64,000 nt of DNA from Vibrio thalassae (GTDB taxonomy: Bacteria; Pseudomonadota; Gammaproteobacteria; Enterobacterales; Vibrionaceae): contig NZ_OANU01000002.1 of NCBI RefSeq assembly GCF_900089835.1, forward strand, positions 427,639-491,638. Direction: 5' to 3'. Position 1 is the stretch's first letter, and each line of letters starts with the position of its first letter. Made by a program: the position numbers and the translations under genes. Positions 40,720 through 50,437 of this stretch are shown here, piece by piece. Under the pieces are notes generated by a model, which was not told the origin of the DNA, searched no databases, and saw nothing but the letters and a program-made list of their open reading frames with translations.

Positions 40720-41070
40720 TTAGCGTCTTGCGCGAGCGTTTTTGCCCCGCCAATATTCATGAAGGTATATCCGGTTCAGATCATTACAAATCCCATAGTA
40801 GATTTTACGATTGAATCCTAAAACAAATGGATCTTGCTTACAGTAGTCAGCGCGGCCTTGTTGGTAACCTTTTGTATACGCTTGGTATTGAGACTCGCTA
40901 ATTGCAGGCTCTTTCGCTCGTAGCTCCGTTTCGGTCTCCTCAACGTAGCCTTTCAAAGCCCATTGATTGCCAAACTGTTGCCAACTGGCGTCATTGCGGT
41001 CTGTTGGCGGTTGTAACTGAACACAGCCTGACAGCAACCCTCCGAATATCAACAAAATTACAGGTTTCAT
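40720..41070 (-). CDS. DUF2799-like lipoprotein, first copy
   Basis: 116 residues. The lipoprotein signal MKPVILLIFGGLLSGC ends with lipobox LLSGC followed by Val. The mature part is WQQFGNQWALKGYVEETE, YQAYTKGYQQGRADYCKQDPFVLGFNRKIYYGICND, parallel to the downstream copy (Y-x-x-G-Y-x-x-G-R-x-x-Y-C-x-Q-D-P). The two conserved cysteines probably pair. The basic tail is RGKNARARR. It lies between tamB and the second copy, 90 bp from tamB. Function unknown. Confidence 0.78.
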   Translation of the reverse strand: MKPVILLIFGGLLSGCVQLQPPTDRNDASWQQFGNQWALKGYVEETETELRAKEPAISESQYQAYTKGYQQGRADYCKQDPFVLGFNRKIYYGICNDLNRIYLHEYWRGKNARARR

Positions 41071-41160
41071 AACATCCTCTGTTAACCCACTCTCGCTTAC
41101 CTAAGTATACGAAAAAATCACCGATGGATTAAGTGGCTCAATGTTGCTTCCGCTTCGGCA

Positions 41161-44100
41161 CTAGTTCACTTCGAACTGATACAAGAAGGTCACCGAACTA
41201 TACAGCCCAGACACCGCTTCAACATAGAAGTCTTCAAGAACCCGATAACGAATCGTAAACTCACCCAAAGAGTTGAAGATCCCCACACCGTATTTCACCT
41301 GCAAGCCCGGCAACACGTAACCACTTACTGTCACTTGAGAGTCGTCACCACTTCCTGCGGTATCTAACTGTAAGTCTTGAACGCCAAAGGCTTGGCCTAT
41401 GTCACCGACGACTTTACCACTGCGTGCTAAACTCAAACCAATTAACGTCGTCGTCAGCGCGTTGCCCCCGGTTTCACCATCAATATCTTGTCCTCGCAGC
41501 AAATAAGACAGAGCGTTCGCTTGCGGCATTGTCGGGTCAGAGAAAATCTTAATTTTGGGTTCCGTCGCCAACCCTGTCACTTTGACCCCAGCCTTAACAT
41601 TATCAGCGGTGGTATCAGGATTTCGTATTGCAGTAATATTGACGTAAGGCTGATCGACAGGTCCTGTCATCAAAATCTTACCTTCTTCAATAATGAGGTC
41701 TTGTCCAAATGACGTATACGAGCCATTAACGATATTCACTTCACCTTGAACAAATGGTCCTTTGTCTTTTTGAGAGACTTGAAGTCTTCCTCGTAGATCC
41801 GCTTTAAGGCCAAACGCAGACACCCTGAAATCGTTACCGATAGTGATAGTTACATCGCTTTCGATATTGAAAGGTACTGCGGCTTCTTTATCTATCGGTG
41901 TCATATTTGGGTTAAGTAGCACTTGATCACTAGAGACCGAGACTGCACTTGGTGGCAATTCTTCCACTAAGACCCGCCCCCAAGGCAAACCAATCGTCCC
42001 AGTTACCTTCGCTACCTTTGGGTTGGCCTCAATCGTCATATCGGGCACCACTTTCACTTTCACCATTGGTGGCACTTCGACATTAAGCTCGTTCGCAAAA
42101 ACTCTCAGTTTAGTTCGCCATGCGTTAAGATCTTGCCAATTGCCGTCTCCAGAAAGTTGTAGCTCACCATCATTAGTTTGAATCTTGGCGTCTAAGTTGG
42201 CATCAAAACCATTAAAGGTAACGCCCACCTTTCCCGATTTCACTTGAACAGGAGATATATCTCCTTGCAAGGAGAGATCTGAAATAGAGAAGTCACCAAA
42301 TAACTGTGGATGCAACGCGTCGCCTTTGATCTTGATGTTGGAATCAAGGTTTGCTGTCAACTTATTAAACTCACCAATGACAGGCTGTAGAAAATCCAGG
42401 TTAAACGTTGAGAGGTTTATTTCACCTTCTATATTTTTGTTTTCTGCTAGCACATCAGGCAACGTCACCTGACCGGAGAGATCGCCATTATCAGTAACAT
42501 CGACCAACCAACTGGCTTCTAATTTATCATCAGCTAAATTTGCGGCAATATTGACCTTATCCCAACCAAAGATCAAAGGTGCTTCAAGCGTTTGCGTCAC
42601 CGTCCCCTTTGGTAAGCTCACATCCAGTTTTACTTGAGGTGGAGCCTGTGGTGACCATTTCGCCCAAACTGTCGCATTAGCACTCCCTTCAACCTTGGTG
42701 TTTTGCGGAATGAAGGCATCAATCTGTTTAAAATTGAAATTCTTTATCGTGACCAGTGCTTCACCAGAAGTACCTGCTTGAATATCTTTCTCGAGACATA
42801 CTTTTGAACCGGCCTGAGCCCAACAGTGTGCTGACACGTCAGCTATTTGCTTATCGATATCCACTTTGATATCAATGGGATCAACCAGGTCAAGCGGCCC
42901 CTGCTTCGACTCCAAATGTACGTCAGCTAACCGCCCTGTCCAAACAAGGCTCGGTTTATCTTGCAGTGAACCATCCAGATCGATGTTTGCGGATAAGATG
43001 TCGGACACAAGTTCCAGCGACAGCGTATGTTGCGCTTGAGTACCACTTAACGCGAGATCAACACGGTCAACAGCTTGATCTTGATACTTAATCCCGGACG
43101 CTTTTAGGGTAATGTTGGCTTGAGCTTTTTCAATCGGTAATGGTGTCGCAGAGCCTGATAAAGATAAACGTTCAAGACTGGCTTCTTGCTTCCATTTTAC
43201 CTTTTCGACCTTAAGATCGGCGCTAATATCAGGCGTTAACATAGCCCCTTTAACCCCGATACTCCCCTTTAAAAGGCCGGTAAGATCGGGAACCGATTTC
43301 TCTAGGTCAGGGAAATCGATGCTGACGTCCATGTTCCAATCTTTGTCTAGTGTTCCTTTAGCACTGAGTTGGTTTGGACCATGAGCAACTGACAGCCCCT
43401 CAGTCTTCACTTTGTACTTGCCCTTGCCAAACGAGTCCGAGGCATCCAGCTGGCCTTTTACATTTAATGGATAGTTACGTAGGACACCAACAATATCGAG
43501 GATAGGGACGGACACATCCCAACCTCCTGCTTCGGTTAACTCACCACTTGTTACCACATGGCCACTGATATCACCTTCAGCTTCATGCCATTGAAGACCG
43601 GGTTGAATATGTGTGAGATGAATATCTCCTTGCCAGTTTATTGGTGATTCCCAGTTCGCCATCACCTGCCCCGAGATGTTGCCCCCTAGGCTATCAATTG
43701 AGAGCTCACTCAGGTCAATGTGTTTCAAGTCTCCGTTGCCAGCCAACGTCACCGAAACATCTGGAATAGCCTTACCCGAGGCTTGCGCTTTAAGATCAAC
43801 GTTATACCCTTTCAATGAACCTTTAGCGGCTAGGTTATCAACCACCACCTGATAATCACTGTTCCCAGTAAATGGCCAAGCCGCTTTTGCATCACTGATC
43901 GTGGCATCAAAGGGAAGTGTTGGTTCTAACGGTTGTAATTCTCCGTTCAAAGCGCCACTGATCACCCCAGAGAATCGACTATCTAAAGATAGCTTTTCAA
44001 CGCTGCCTTTAGCGTGCAACTTCACCTTTTGGCCTGCTAAATCAGTTTGTTTTAGATCCGCCATTAAATGGAGATCTAATGGATACCCTTGTTGCAAAGT

Positions 44101-44922
44101 CACATCACCGTTGAGTAATGCATTCACTTGTGGCATATCCAATTGCAGTTTGTCTACGTGAACGTTGTGCTCACCAGCGCGTCCCACCAATTTCAAATTA
44201 TTGACAATAATGGACTCAGCTTGCTCAAGTCTAAAGTCCTGAATTTCAATCCCTGTCACCTTAACGAATAATGGAATCAGCACCTCTGGCAGTTCAATCG
44301 CAGTAGGCTGTGTCTCGGCTTGTAATTTTGTCGGTTCAGCCTTTGATTCATCCGAAGGCGCCAATTTGACTCTCGGTGCTTTTAGTAAGGTCTCTCCGAC
44401 AGTGAGCTTAGAGCCCGTCATCGCTAATGACGTCGAAAAGTGCTCCCAATTAACCTTAGTGCCTAAAATATCCAGGTTAATATCGCTAAAGTTAACCTTT
44501 CCGATAGCAATAGGGATAGGCGTTGAAATAGACGTTAAAGGTTCACTTGGTTCAGGCGAAGGTTCACTCGGCGCCACCTCCGGCATAGCGAAATTTACAC
44601 CATCTATCGCTAGCTCGTTAATACAAACCCTAGGTGAGCTCAAGCAATTAAGATCAACAGCGAGCGTCAAAGATTGAGCATTAAGATCGATATGAAGACT
44701 TTCATCAACGAAACGGACTTGATTGAGAGTGAATCTGGGGAAAAGAGCCCCCTTAGCTTCTGCCACTTGAAGCTGGGGAAGCGCCTTGTTTGCCCCCCAA
44801 AGAAGCGTGTTTAATCCAGCATTCGTGAATAAGGCAAATGCAAGTATCGCCACGATAATTAACAGCAGAGTGGCAAAACCTATGGAGGCCCACTTTGTTA
44901 CTCGCCATACTTTTAACATCAT
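41161..44922 (-). CDS. tamB: Translocation and assembly module TamB
   Basis: Very large AsmA/VPS13-like periplasmic bridge anchored in the inner membrane; with TamA it works in autotransporter assembly and in phospholipid movement to the outer membrane. It has 1253 residues: one N-terminal helix (about 13-33), a long repetitive beta-rich groove, and a C-terminal DUF490 domain with NIVNGSYTSFGQDLIIEEGKILMTGP and a final amphipathic end QVKYGVGIFNSLGEFTIRYRVLEDFYVEAVSG. The ATG overlaps the tamA stop (ATGATG). Length is close to E. coli TamB. Confidence 0.95.
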   Translation of the reverse strand: MMLKVWRVTKWASIGFATLLLIIVAILAFALFTNAGLNTLLWGANKALPQLQVAEAKGALFPRFTLNQVRFVDESLHIDLNAQSLTLAVDLNCLSSPRVCINELAIDGVNFAMPEVAPSEPSPEPSEPLTSISTPIPIAIGKVNFSDINLDILGTKVNWEHFSTSLAMTGSKLTVGETLLKAPRVKLAPSDESKAEPTKLQAETQPTAIELPEVLIPLFVKVTGIEIQDFRLEQAESIIVNNLKLVGRAGEHNVHVDKLQLDMPQVNALLNGDVTLQQGYPLDLHLMADLKQTDLAGQKVKLHAKGSVEKLSLDSRFSGVISGALNGELQPLEPTLPFDATISDAKAAWPFTGNSDYQVVVDNLAAKGSLKGYNVDLKAQASGKAIPDVSVTLAGNGDLKHIDLSELSIDSLGGNISGQVMANWESPINWQGDIHLTHIQPGLQWHEAEGDISGHVVTSGELTEAGGWDVSVPILDIVGVLRNYPLNVKGQLDASDSFGKGKYKVKTEGLSVAHGPNQLSAKGTLDKDWNMDVSIDFPDLEKSVPDLTGLLKGSIGVKGAMLTPDISADLKVEKVKWKQEASLERLSLSGSATPLPIEKAQANITLKASGIKYQDQAVDRVDLALSGTQAQHTLSLELVSDILSANIDLDGSLQDKPSLVWTGRLADVHLESKQGPLDLVDPIDIKVDIDKQIADVSAHCWAQAGSKVCLEKDIQAGTSGEALVTIKNFNFKQIDAFIPQNTKVEGSANATVWAKWSPQAPPQVKLDVSLPKGTVTQTLEAPLIFGWDKVNIAANLADDKLEASWLVDVTDNGDLSGQVTLPDVLAENKNIEGEINLSTFNLDFLQPVIGEFNKLTANLDSNIKIKGDALHPQLFGDFSISDLSLQGDISPVQVKSGKVGVTFNGFDANLDAKIQTNDGELQLSGDGNWQDLNAWRTKLRVFANELNVEVPPMVKVKVVPDMTIEANPKVAKVTGTIGLPWGRVLVEELPPSAVSVSSDQVLLNPNMTPIDKEAAVPFNIESDVTITIGNDFRVSAFGLKADLRGRLQVSQKDKGPFVQGEVNIVNGSYTSFGQDLIIEEGKILMTGPVDQPYVNITAIRNPDTTADNVKAGVKVTGLATEPKIKIFSDPTMPQANALSYLLRGQDIDGETGGNALTTTLIGLSLARSGKVVGDIGQAFGVQDLQLDTAGSGDDSQVTVSGYVLPGLQVKYGVGIFNSLGEFTIRYRVLEDFYVEAVSGLYSSVTFLYQFEVN

Positions 44923-46634
44923 AATTCTGGCCCTAAACTAAAGTGAATACGCCATTTTGCTTGTGGTTTTTCATCTAATCCTTTGGCATAGTCAAACTTC
45001 ACCGGACCGACGGGTGAAACCCAACGAATACCAACACCAGCACCGCGCTTCCATTCCGGCGTGTCATCAAAAGCATCACCAATATCAAAAAACGTCGCGG
45101 CCCACCAATTTCCTGTAATGCGATATTGATACTCAAGTGTGCTTGTCGCTAAATATTGTCCACCCGTTTTATTGCCAACGTCATCTTGTGGCGAAATACT
45201 TTCATAGTCATAACCACGGACACTATTGTCACCACCCGCATAGAAACGCAATGACGGGGATAATTTTGACGGGTCACTTGCGATGTTGGCACCGATGTCG
45301 ACCTTAAAAATACCTCGATGATTTTCCCCTATGCTAGATATCCATGTCGACGTACCACGCATGCGAAATACCGACGTCTCCGACACGGCATGATCATCTC
45401 CAACTTCAAACATAATCGTCTGTTTGTTACCACTCATTGGCAACACTCCACCTCGGGACACAACTCGTGAATAAGAAAGTCCAGGTAAGACAAATTGCCC
45501 TAACTCGCCTTGCGTATTGAACTCATAGTTTTCAACGAGATAACGAATGTAAGCCGTGCGATGCCAACCACTTTCCAATACCCAATGTCGTTCGAACGAA
45601 AGGTTGGATTCTAGCGTTTTTTTATCCGTTCGATTGACGTTCTTCAGTCCATATTGAATCAAGTAGTAATTTTTGAGCACATCATTCAAAGGAATCTTAT
45701 AGCTCGCGGTGACTTGTTGCTCTGGAATTGAGAGGTCAAGACTGGTATTGAAGCTATGGCCTTGTTCGTTAAGCCAAGGTCTCTTCCACTTGAACTGCAG
45801 TTTTGCACCAACATCGGTCGAGTAGCCAAGACCCGTTTCAAATTGGTTCCTCACTTGCGGAGCTAAAGAGACCTTCATAGGCAGTTCTCGTCCTTTGCCA
45901 ATCAGAGTTAGATCAGGCTCAACAAAGACGGATGAGAACCATTCGGTATTAGAGAGGTTTTGGTTATAGATACCAACTTCAGACGCGAGATAGTCATCGC
46001 CCATTTTATACGGTTGTAGTGACTCAACTTTTTGAATATCTATTTGGCTACCAGTAATAGTCGTCTTGCCAAATTGATAGCGAATGCCGCTATCGTAATG
46101 CAATCGAATAAAAGCTTGATTCAGTTCAGGAACCACTTCTAAGCGGCTTAGTACGTACCCCCCATCAAAGTAACCTTTTTGCAATGCCAGGTTACGAATA
46201 CTTGATTTAAGCGCATCGTATTGGCTGTGATTTAAAGTGACGCCTTCTTTTAATGGTGACAGCCGGATAAGCCGCAAAAAATCTTCGTCTTTTTTGGCCT
46301 CGCCCGTTATCTCAACGTCCACTAACTTGACTCTCGTGGGTGGCCCTGGCGTCACGTTCACTATCAACTCTGAGTCTTTCTCATCGACAACAAACTCTAT
46401 CTTTGCGTTGTAATAACCCACGGCATTAAGGGCGGTATTGATTTCTTTGGTGAGACGAGACTGAAATCGAAGCGATGTTGAGTATTCACTGGGTTCAATA
46501 GCCGATAAGTAGGCATCAACATTATCTTGCAATGCGCCGCTTAGCCCATTTATATCCAATGACACACTATCTTTAGCCATCACAACACTCGACGACAGCA
46601 GAAGAAATAGCGATGGTAATACTCTCTTTATCAT
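44919..46634 (-). CDS. tamA: Translocation and assembly module outer-membrane barrel TamA
   Basis: Omp85-family barrel in the outer membrane that partners TamB. It has 571 residues: signal peptide MIKRVLPSLFLLLSSSVVMA; about three POTRA domains (residues 22-270; NAVGYYNAKIEFVVDEKDSELIVNVTPGP, LALQKGYFDGGYVL); a barrel from about 270 with RFYAGGDNSVRGYDYESISP (the L6 VRGY motif) and the final VGPVKFDYAKGLDEK and IHFSLGPEL. Coupled with tamB, divergent from msrA. Confidence 0.95.
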   Translation of the reverse strand: MIKRVLPSLFLLLSSSVVMAKDSVSLDINGLSGALQDNVDAYLSAIEPSEYSTSLRFQSRLTKEINTALNAVGYYNAKIEFVVDEKDSELIVNVTPGPPTRVKLVDVEITGEAKKDEDFLRLIRLSPLKEGVTLNHSQYDALKSSIRNLALQKGYFDGGYVLSRLEVVPELNQAFIRLHYDSGIRYQFGKTTITGSQIDIQKVESLQPYKMGDDYLASEVGIYNQNLSNTEWFSSVFVEPDLTLIGKGRELPMKVSLAPQVRNQFETGLGYSTDVGAKLQFKWKRPWLNEQGHSFNTSLDLSIPEQQVTASYKIPLNDVLKNYYLIQYGLKNVNRTDKKTLESNLSFERHWVLESGWHRTAYIRYLVENYEFNTQGELGQFVLPGLSYSRVVSRGGVLPMSGNKQTIMFEVGDDHAVSETSVFRMRGTSTWISSIGENHRGIFKVDIGANIASDPSKLSPSLRFYAGGDNSVRGYDYESISPQDDVGNKTGGQYLATSTLEYQYRITGNWWAATFFDIGDAFDDTPEWKRGAGVGIRWVSPVGPVKFDYAKGLDEKPQAKWRIHFSLGPEL

Positions 46635-46804
46635 GCTTTATTGTTGAGACTGTGATTCGTTGCTTTTATTGTGATCTAGAATGATAACCCCTATCAATTT
46701 AGAAGTCTGTAGGTAACTACCCAGATGATGACAGATTGGCGTTATTTTTTAATATGTTCCAGAAGCTTCGTACACCCAATAATAGTCTAAAAAAGGAGCC
46801 TTTG

Positions 46805-47422
46805 ATGCGTAAAACGGAAATGATATCAGCAGACCAAGCGCTACCGGGGCGCAACCATGCTATCGCGGTTATGGAGCCTCACTTTATTAACCAATCAGAC
46901 CTTAATGCACCTTTGATGGAACATCAACAATCTGTCATCATCGGATTGGGCTGTTTCTGGGGAGCCGAACGGGTGTTTTGGCAGCTAGATGGTGTGGTCT
47001 CGACGTCTGTCGGTTATGCTGGCGGCTATACCCCGAATCCAACTTATGAAGAAGTGTGTTCTGGAGATACAGGTCATACCGAAGTGGTGCGCGTAGTGTT
47101 CGATACTCGAGTCATCGCGTTAGCTGACATACTCAAAGTGTTTTGGGAAAAACATGACCCTACTCAGGGTATGCGCCAAGGGAACGATATCGGCACCCAA
47201 TACCGTTCCGCTATTTACGTTAATAATGAGCAACAACTCCTAACGGCACAGCAAACTCAGCAGCAATATCAGCAGGCGCTTGGAGATCTTTCTATCACAA
47301 CAGAAATCGCCATGCTTACCCACTACTACCTCGCTGAGGTATACCACCAGCAATATCTTGCTAAGAACCCCAATGGTTATTGCGGAATTGGTGGAACTGG
47401 CGTCTGCTTCCCTCCTCAATAA
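46805..47422 (+). CDS. msrA: Peptide methionine-S-sulfoxide reductase MsrA
   Basis: Repairs oxidised methionine (S form) using thioredoxin. It has 205 residues from ATG 46805, chosen for AAAAGGAGCC upstream; the frame is open to 46736 without support. Catalytic Cys in IGLGCFWGAERVFW; YAGGYTPNPTYEEVCSGDTGHTEVV; GTQYRSAIY; resolving Cys near YCGIGGTGVCFPP. Close to E. coli MsrA in length. It is convergent with ytfK. Confidence 0.95.
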   Translation: MRKTEMISADQALPGRNHAIAVMEPHFINQSDLNAPLMEHQQSVIIGLGCFWGAERVFWQLDGVVSTSVGYAGGYTPNPTYEEVCSGDTGHTEVVRVVFDTRVIALADILKVFWEKHDPTQGMRQGNDIGTQYRSAIYVNNEQQLLTAQQTQQQYQQALGDLSITTEIAMLTHYYLAEVYHQQYLAKNPNGYCGIGGTGVCFPPQ

Positions 47423-47437
47423 CTGAGTAGTATAAAA

Positions 47438-47467
47438 AAACGCTTTTGATTTACACCAAAAGCGTTT
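47438..47467. terminator. Terminator between msrA and ytfK
   Basis: AAACGCTTTTG / CAAAAGCGTTT, 11-bp perfect stem with 8-base loop. A T7 run follows on the minus strand, so it best serves ytfK; on the plus strand only TTT follows. Confidence 0.85.
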
Positions 47468-47495
47468 CCTAAAAACCTTGTTATCGGTCAGTACG

Positions 47496-47696
47496 CTATA
47501 GCGCTAAAGCCGCTATCTCGATGTTAATTTCTTTAAATGCATCGAGCTTTTGTTTGTCACCCACTTCGGGTAACAACACCTTGCCATTATCGAAACGAAA
47601 CACCCCGATACCCGCAATGAAAAACTGTCCCTTAAACAGGGTTTTAACAAATTTTGCAATTTGTCTTGGACGATAAACCATAAACTTTCGCAGCAT
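47496..47696 (-). CDS. ytfK: DUF1107 protein YtfK
   Basis: 66 residues matching E. coli YtfK in pattern (VYRPRQIAKFVKTLFKGQFFIAGIGVFRFDNGKVLLPEVGDKQKL). In E. coli YtfK stimulates the SpoT ppGpp synthesis arm during phosphate and fatty-acid starvation; that role is known for the family but not shown here. The full length aligns from the first Met at 47696. It sits between msrA and ytfJ as in enterobacteria. Confidence 0.88.
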   Translation of the reverse strand: MLRKFMVYRPRQIAKFVKTLFKGQFFIAGIGVFRFDNGKVLLPEVGDKQKLDAFKEINIEIAALAL

Positions 47697-47974
47697 AAAT
47701 TAACCTCAATATCCGTTTGAGTACAACAATCATATTTCCGCTTTAAGCGAATAACGTCGCAATATTTTTTGCGATCGATACAAGTATACAGCATATTTAT
47801 TTGTTCACAAAAATAAATTAACATCTTTGCAACAAAATATAAATTACTGTTATGCTACGTCGGATTTTATCAAGCAACGTACATCTCTTGGTCAAATCGC
47901 ACTAATAATATTGTGGTAATTGCTAGGGTGACCTATGGTATGCCACTCAACACAAAGTAATGGAAACAATTACA

Positions 47975-48526
47975 ATGAAACTAAAGCCTCTCCTAACAAT
48001 AGCAATGCTGTGTTTGCCCACACTTGCTATGGCCACCAACTTGCAAGTTGGCGGTAATGCCCGCTCAATTTCCGTGAAAGATCATGGAGAACTTGTCCTC
48101 AACAATGACACCATTACCTATCAAGCATGGAACAGCAAAGATATGCTTGGCAAAGTACGTGTTATTCAAGCTATCGCAGGACGCAGCAGCTCAAAAGAAA
48201 TGAATGCAACTTTAATGAAAGCCATTACTGATGCAAAATTTCCTGAGGATAGTTACCAAACCACAACGATCATCAACCAAGATGATGCGATGTGGGGAAC
48301 CGGGTCTTTTGTTAAATCCTCAGCAGAAGACAGCAAACAAGAATTTCCTTGGTCATCTATGGTGCTCGACAAGCACGGCTTAGTGGCAAATGCATGGCAA
48401 CTGAAAGAAGACAACTCTGCGATCATTGTTCAAGACAAACAAGGCAAGATTCTCTACGTCAAAGAAGGTGCGTTAACAGACGGTGAGATTCAACAAGTGT
48501 TAACGATGATCAACGATAACCTATAA
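47975..48526 (+). CDS. ytfJ: YtfJ family periplasmic protein
   Basis: 183 residues from ATG 47975 (GGAAACA upstream; an in-frame ATG at 47960 lacks a ribosome site). Signal peptide MKLKPLLTIAMLCLPTLAMA. The mature part has thioredoxin-like features: ITYQAWNSKDMLGKVRVIQAIAGRSSSKEMN, FPWSSMVLDKHGLVANAWQLKEDNSAIIVQDKQGKILYVKEG. There is no CXXC, so it is unlikely to be a disulfide enzyme. Function unknown; conserved next to ytfK. Confidence 0.85.
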   Translation: MKLKPLLTIAMLCLPTLAMATNLQVGGNARSISVKDHGELVLNNDTITYQAWNSKDMLGKVRVIQAIAGRSSSKEMNATLMKAITDAKFPEDSYQTTTIINQDDAMWGTGSFVKSSAEDSKQEFPWSSMVLDKHGLVANAWQLKEDNSAIIVQDKQGKILYVKEGALTDGEIQQVLTMINDNL

Positions 48527-48548
48527 TTTATCGCCAAACTTTATCGAT

Positions 48549-48578
48549 AAAGGGAGCAATATTGCTTCCTTTGTTTTA
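48549..48578 (+). terminator. ytfJ terminator
   Basis: AAAGGGAGCAAT / ATTGCTTCCTTT (12 bp with one G-T) followed by GTTTTATT, 22 bp past ytfJ. It isolates ytfJ from the Zur-controlled cluster. Confidence 0.8.
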
Positions 48579-48629
48579 TTCCTGTCAGGGACTCAAAGCG
48601 AAGTGTGTTAACGTTGGTAAATGTTTTGA

Positions 48630-48648
48630 TTTGTTATAACATAACAAA
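48630..48648. promoter_or_regulatory. Zur box upstream of zrgE
   Basis: TTTGTTATAACATAACAAA is a perfect 8-bp inverted repeat around AAC. The core GTTATAACATAAC differs by one base from the gammaproteobacterial Zur core GTTATAATATAAC. It lies 25 bp before the first gene of the zinc cluster. The operon is expected to be off under zinc sufficiency. Confidence 0.85.
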
Positions 48649-48673
48649 CCGAAACTAAACGAGAATAAGTTGC

Positions 48674-48967
48674 ATGTCGCTAATACAGTCTATTAAGCCC
48701 AACAACAAGTTAAGTGCAGCACTGTGCTTAGTAATTCTGCTACTTGCTCTCAACGCACTATCGATCGAACACAGCTATGACGCGCATATCGATCACCAGC
48801 AACATCATTGCCCTTTATTTACTAAAGGCACTCATTCACTTCCTGTCAGTTCTCTCAACACACCATCTCTAGCAGTTTCTCATTCTACACAGAAACATCA
48901 ACACCACCTTGTCTGCGATTCGAAACCTGAGTCGATCAGCGCTCGCTCACCACCTTGGCTGGCCTAA
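48674..48967 (+). CDS. zrgE: DUF2607-like membrane-anchored protein, zinc cluster
   Basis: 97 residues with an N-terminal hydrophobic segment (about 13-30, LSAALCLVILLLALNALS) and then a His-rich stretch (HSYDAHIDHQQHHCPLF) and KHQHHLVCDSK. It looks like DUF2607, the family of ZrgE in the V. cholerae zrgABCDE zinc system; here it is first in the cluster, directly behind the Zur box. The His and Cys residues may bind zinc. The gene symbol is assigned from neighbours and family, so moderate certainty. Confidence 0.72.
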   Translation: MSLIQSIKPNNKLSAALCLVILLLALNALSIEHSYDAHIDHQQHHCPLFTKGTHSLPVSSLNTPSLAVSHSTQKHQHHLVCDSKPESISARSPPWLA

Positions 48968-49019
48968 ATTGACTAAAATTATCTCTTGTTATCACAGACT
49001 AAAAATTTAAGGAATCCTA

Positions 49020-49679
<660 letters not shown>

Positions 49680-49747
49680 GCACCAAGCACCCTGCCCTAA
49701 GGAGTCACGTTACTCTCTTAGGGCATCTTCTTGGATAAGAGGACATT

Positions 49748-50437
49748 ATGGCTAGAGTAATTGAACTCACCGATCTCACTTTCAAATGGCACCCAGACCA
49801 AGCACCAACACTCGATATTCCCTCCCTAACTGTAGACCAAGGTGAGCACCTATTCTTAAAAGGGCCGAGTGGCTGCGGAAAATCGACCTTACTGGGGCTA
49901 CTCACAGGTATCAACACCGCAACCTCTGGCAATGTTGTCGCGTTAGGACAATCACTGCATTCCTTATCTGCCAGTGCTAGAGATAAGTTTAGAGCTGACC
50001 ATATCGGCTACATATTCCAGCAGTTCAACCTACTGCCTTACCTCTCTGTTATTGATAACGTCACTTTACCTTGTCAATTTTCTCAAGTTAGAAAAAGTAA
50101 GGTAGCGGGCTCTCTAGAGCAGGAAGCGAAGCGACTTCTCGATCACTTAAGGTTACCGGCCCAACTTCTCAACAAACCAGTGATTGAACTGAGCATTGGT
50201 CAACAGCAACGTGTGGCCGCTGCACGCGCCTTAATTGGTCAGCCTGAGTTTCTTATTGCCGATGAGCCAACGTCTGCCTTGGATCACGATAATCGAGAAG
50301 CCTTTATCGAATTGCTGATGGAACAAGCCAACCAAGCGCATTCCACGCTAATCTTTGTCAGTCACGATCCGACGCTCGAATCTCTATTTACGCGTAGCGA
50401 AAATTTACTGGATATCAACCAAGCGAGAGCACTATGA
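49748..50437 (+). CDS. zrgB: ABC transporter ATPase of the zinc cluster
   Basis: 229 residues, MacB/LolD-type ATPase. Walker A is GPSGCGKSTLLGLL, Q-loop IFQQFNLLPYLSV, signature ELSIGQQQRVAAARAL (LSIGQ rather than LSGGQ), Walker B FLIADEPTSALDHDNRE and FVSHDPTLES. The class moves substrates mechanically through FtsX-like partners, and zrgC right after it is one (4-base overlap, ATGA). Assignment to the zinc system comes from the neighbours. Confidence 0.85.
   Translation: MARVIELTDLTFKWHPDQAPTLDIPSLTVDQGEHLFLKGPSGCGKSTLLGLLTGINTATSGNVVALGQSLHSLSASARDKFRADHIGYIFQQFNLLPYLSVIDNVTLPCQFSQVRKSKVAGSLEQEAKRLLDHLRLPAQLLNKPVIELSIGQQQRVAAARALIGQPEFLIADEPTSALDHDNREAFIELLMEQANQAHSTLIFVSHDPTLESLFTRSENLLDINQARAL

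Noticed and set aside
46736..46804. Extended msrA start
   Set aside because: The extension has no ribosome site; AAAAGGAGCC precedes ATG 46805 at good distance.
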